In this document: one piece after another, positions 6,452 to 6,789 of the stretch
Numbering within the stretch: the first letter of the stretch is position 1
Layout of the letters: each line of letters starts with the position of its first letter
Source of the DNA: Anaerolineae bacterium
GTDB taxonomy: Bacteria > Chloroflexota > Anaerolineae > B4-G1
Length of the DNA stretch: 6,789 nt
Reading direction: 5' to 3'
Assembly: GCA_030612585.1 (NCBI GenBank)
Contig: JAUWNP010000223.1
Coordinates: 1 to 6,789, forward strand
Made by a program: the position numbers and the translations under genes
The notes under the pieces: model-generated
Told to the model about the DNA's origin: nothing
The model's input: only the letters and a program-made list of their open reading frames with translations
Databases searched by the model: none

Positions 6452-6789
6452 GATTCACCCTCCTGTGAATTCTCCTCAATAGCAGTGCCCATTATAGCAC
6501 CATGGCTTGCTTTGGACAACACGAGCAACCGTGCGACCACAATTGCCAGGACAACCAACCCCGCCAGGCTAATCACCACACCGACGCGCAGACTCGCCGG
6601 GCGGAAAGTGAAGACGACGCGATGTCGCCCGGCATCCACGGCGACGGCACGGAATAGAACATCGGCCCGATGAATCGGCGACGGCTCACCATCCACCGTC
6701 GCCTCCCAGCCGGGGTACCAGGTATCGGTCAAGACGAGGTAACCCGGTGCCTCGGCGTCCACCTCAATCGCGACGCGCTCTGGCGCATA
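6448..6789 (-). CDS. YfhO-like membrane protein, C-terminal 113 residues (runs off window edge)
   Basis: The reading frame is open to the window's right edge, so only the C-terminus is seen and the true start is outside. The visible part reads YAPERVAIEV and then GYLVLTDTWYPGWEATVDG (residues 16-34), followed by PIHRADVLFRAVAVDAGRHRV (38-58) and FTFRP (60-64). The run 'YLVLTDTWYPGW-x-A-x-V-D-G ... R-A-x-x-L-F-R-x-V-x-V-x-A-G-x-H-x-V-x-F-x-(F/Y)-x-P' is the typical C-terminal block of YfhO-family and related large membrane proteins, which are linked to glycosyl transfer onto envelope polymers in Firmicutes. A final membrane helix lies at about 69-91, then a short charged tail. Its TGA overlaps the next gene's ATG by four bases, so it heads or continues the operon with the AmaP-like gene and scpB. 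Confidence 0.8.
   Translation of the reverse strand, partial: YAPERVAIEVDAEAPGYLVLTDTWYPGWEATVDGEPSPIHRADVLFRAVAVDAGRHRVVFTFRPASLRVGVVISLAGLVVLAIVVARLLVLSKASHGAIMGTAIEENSQEGES
6458..6464 (-). promoter_or_regulatory. Shine-Dalgarno site of the AmaP-like gene, inside the upstream coding region
   Basis: AGGAGGG on the minus strand lies 6 nt before the ATG at 6451-6449, within the last codons of the YfhO-like gene. It supports this start and direct coupling of the two genes. Confidence 0.8.

Overview
The window looks like a piece of a GC-rich Chloroflexota chromosome (Anaerolineae/Caldilineae-like). The reasons are the gene set (a YfhO-like membrane protein, an AmaP/Asp23-like protein and ScpB in a row) and the tail of the very large secreted protein, R-x-F-L-P-T-V-M-R, which resembles the 'YLPLVxR' tail I associate with exported Chloroflexota proteins. 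The assignment is inference; no marker gene or rRNA is present. Every gene I can support lies on the minus strand.

Layout from the right edge in transcription order: (1) the C-terminal 113 residues of a YfhO-like membrane protein; (2) a 210-residue AmaP/Asp23-like membrane protein whose ATG overlaps the previous stop (ATGA); (3) scpB, 23 nt further on, starting at GTG; (4) a nested-stem terminator that begins at the scpB stop codon and ends in T-tracts; (5) a 181-bp imperfect inverted-repeat element resembling a MITE; (6) a sigma70-like promoter directly beside that element, a leader of about 110 nt, and a 1481-residue exported protein; (7) two strong hairpins after its stop, the second terminator-like; (8) a 51-bp REP doublet (REPIN-like); (9) the end and first 27 codons of an IS5-family insertion sequence that runs off the left edge.

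YfhO-like, AmaP-like and scpB appear to form one transcription unit of membrane/envelope and chromosome-segregation genes. The large secreted protein is a separate unit. It starts with a signal peptide and a glutamine-amidotransferase-like fold (BPL_N/ThuA-like), in which the expected nucleophile Cys appears to be Ser. About 1100 residues of mostly beta-rich, DUF11-like sequence follow. I do not recognise a specific function for it.

The most interesting non-coding signals are the REPIN, whose two arms differ by two compensatory stem changes, and the palindromic element between scpB and the secreted gene, whose ends contribute to the scpB terminator and abut the next gene's -35 box. I see no CRISPR array, tRNA, rRNA or phage gene. 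I do not see a clearly new multi-gene system.
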